Made by a program: the position numbers and the translations under genes. From contig JALLOP010000011.1 of the NCBI GenBank assembly GCA_027718005.1, positions 1 to 23,264 of the forward strand: a stretch of DNA of 23,264 nt, given 5' to 3'. Position 1 is the stretch's first letter; each line of letters starts with the position of its first letter. The notes below the pieces were generated by a model. That model had not been told where the DNA came from. It saw only the letters and a list, made by a program, of their open reading frames with translations, and did no database searches. Positions 22,775-23,264 of the stretch are shown one piece after another. Source of the stretch: Patescibacteria group bacterium AH-259-L07. GTDB taxonomy: Bacteria; Patescibacteriota; Patescibacteriia; UBA2591; UBA6264.

Positions 22775-22801
22775 TTATATAAGAAATAAAAAAAATGTCA
22801 A
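22774..22801 (-). promoter_or_regulatory. Promoter of groESL
   Basis: On the minus strand: TTGACA (22801-22796), 16 nt, TATAAT (22779-22774). Both boxes are consensus; the spacer is one short of optimum. Confidence 0.85.
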
Positions 22802-22803
22802 TA

Positions 22804-22852
22804 GGTAAAATTGTTGAAAACCTGTTGACAAAATTTTACCATACTTTATACT
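22804..22852 (+). promoter_or_regulatory. Promoter of the exported-protein gene with flanking inverted repeat
   Basis: TTGACA (22825-22830), 16 nt, TATACT (22847-22852). GGTAAAATT (about 22804) and AATTTTACC (about 22840) are inverse 9-mers bracketing the -35 box, a possible operator for an unknown regulator. Confidence 0.7.
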
Positions 22853-22868
22853 TATAAGGTAAACTTGA

Positions 22869-22930
22869 AATTCCGTCAGGTCTCACAAATGTGAAAACAA
22901 GCTTTCCCATTTGATTCGACCTTAGGAATT
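22869..22930 (+). ncRNA. Structured element, copy B (5' UTR of the last gene)
   Basis: A 62-nt hairpin near the 5' end of the predicted transcript. P1 is AATTCC/GGAATT. Loop GTC faces TA. P2 is AGGTC/GACCT. Loop TCA faces ATTC. P3 is CAAATG-T-GAAA / TTTC-C-CATTTG with an ACAAGC loop. It ends 44 nt before the start codon. Relative to copy A at 15954-16016, P1 changes T-A to C-G and P2 changes G-C to T-A, keeping pairing, while the unpaired GTC and TC..TC sides are kept. Confidence 0.7.
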
Positions 22931-22974
22931 TTAAACGTAGTTCTTTTTATCAACCCCCTACAAAAGGAGGTATT

Positions 22975-23264
22975 ATGAAAGAATCAACAGCTGTCACCCT
23001 CTTTGTCATTCTCTTTGTGGCAGTAGCGTTTCTGGGACTGGCAACAAGAGCGCAGTATGTCGAACTCGACGCTACGAAAAGCCAAAAAAATCAGCATCAA
23101 GCATGGCTCATACGCCTACAAAATGATGTGCAAAAACTGGGAAACAAAGACAGAGGACGTGAGTATCATCTCGCATTATCAAACGAGACCATTGATTCAC
23201 TCATGACAGTTATTTCAGGTGATGGATATGAAAGCTTGGTCAATGCATTATCAGCCTTACAACA
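22975..23264 (+). CDS. Exported or membrane-anchored protein, 3' end outside window
   Basis: An open frame of 96 codons runs off the window. The start is ATG at 22975 with AAAGGAGG 5 nt before it. The N-terminus MKESTAVTLFVILFVAVAFL with GLATRAQ is a signal peptide (possible cut near TRA-Q) or a single anchor. The visible mature part is polar and helical (AWLIRLQNDVQKLGNKDRGR, then SNETIDSLMTVISGDGYESL). I recognise no family. It has its own promoter and a structured 5' UTR. Confidence 0.8.
   Translation, partial: MKESTAVTLFVILFVAVAFLGLATRAQYVELDATKSQKNQHQAWLIRLQNDVQKLGNKDRGREYHLALSNETIDSLMTVISGDGYESLVNALSALQ

Noticed and set aside
1..23264. Alternative genetic code (TGA as Gly or Trp), as in some Patescibacteria
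   Set aside because: TGA ends real genes (for example pheS and the 280-aa protein), and full-length conserved proteins need no TGA readthrough.
1..23264. tRNA or rRNA genes
   Set aside because: I saw no cloverleaf with a GTTCGA-type T arm and no rRNA signature on either strand; a tRNAscan-SE run would be decisive.

Overview
The window is AT-rich bacterial DNA read with the standard code (TAA, TAG and TGA all act as stops). It looks most like a Candidate Phyla Radiation (Patescibacteria) genome or a similar uncultured lineage. The reasons are the membrane-anchored glycan-cluster protein next to GT4 and GT-C glycosyltransferases, a small membrane protein directly upstream of pheS, many short palindromic or periodic intergenic repeats, and housekeeping genes without Shine-Dalgarno sites. 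This taxonomic reading is inference. Full-length acetyl-CoA synthetase, threonine synthase and MgtE suggest a genome that is not among the most reduced.

Layout. (1) 32-4363, minus strand: a surface-glycan cluster with a GT4 glycosyltransferase, an overlapping GT-C-like membrane protein and an anchored hypothetical protein. (2) 4460-4621, minus: a 53-residue membrane protein with a strong SD. (3) 4734-7622: intact threonine synthase surrounded by gene remnants (a P-loop kinase cut after its first half, an aconitase N-terminus broken by a repeat, an M50-like C-terminal piece, and the C-terminal half of a Ste24/M48 protease with a frameshift). (4) 7697-10086, plus: an M50 site-2-type protease and the Mg2+ channel MgtE, the latter with a consensus sigma-70-type promoter. 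(5) 10186-17498, minus: a small membrane protein with its own promoter, preceded by a tight unit of 4-TM protein - pheS - pheT - acsA - GT2. (6) 17707-20155, plus: a secreted Asp-box propeller protein with a FlgD/T9SS-type C-terminal domain, and a hypothetical protein behind a structured leader. (7) 20443-22801, minus: groES-groEL with a CIRCE-like operator. (8) 22825-end, plus: a truncated exported-protein gene with a structured 5' UTR.

The least ordinary content is repeats and RNA structure, not a gene cluster. A 62-63 nt asymmetric stem-loop occurs twice (between pheS and pheT, and in the 5' UTR of the last gene) with compensatory base changes. Dispersed palindromic repeats sit in frame inside pheS, pheT and probably a glycosyltransferase gene, and one lies in the broken aconitase. 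Four intergenic elements have inverted arms built of 7-8 nt periodic units. Two terminator hairpin sequences are each used twice. I found no tRNA, rRNA, CRISPR array or transposase.
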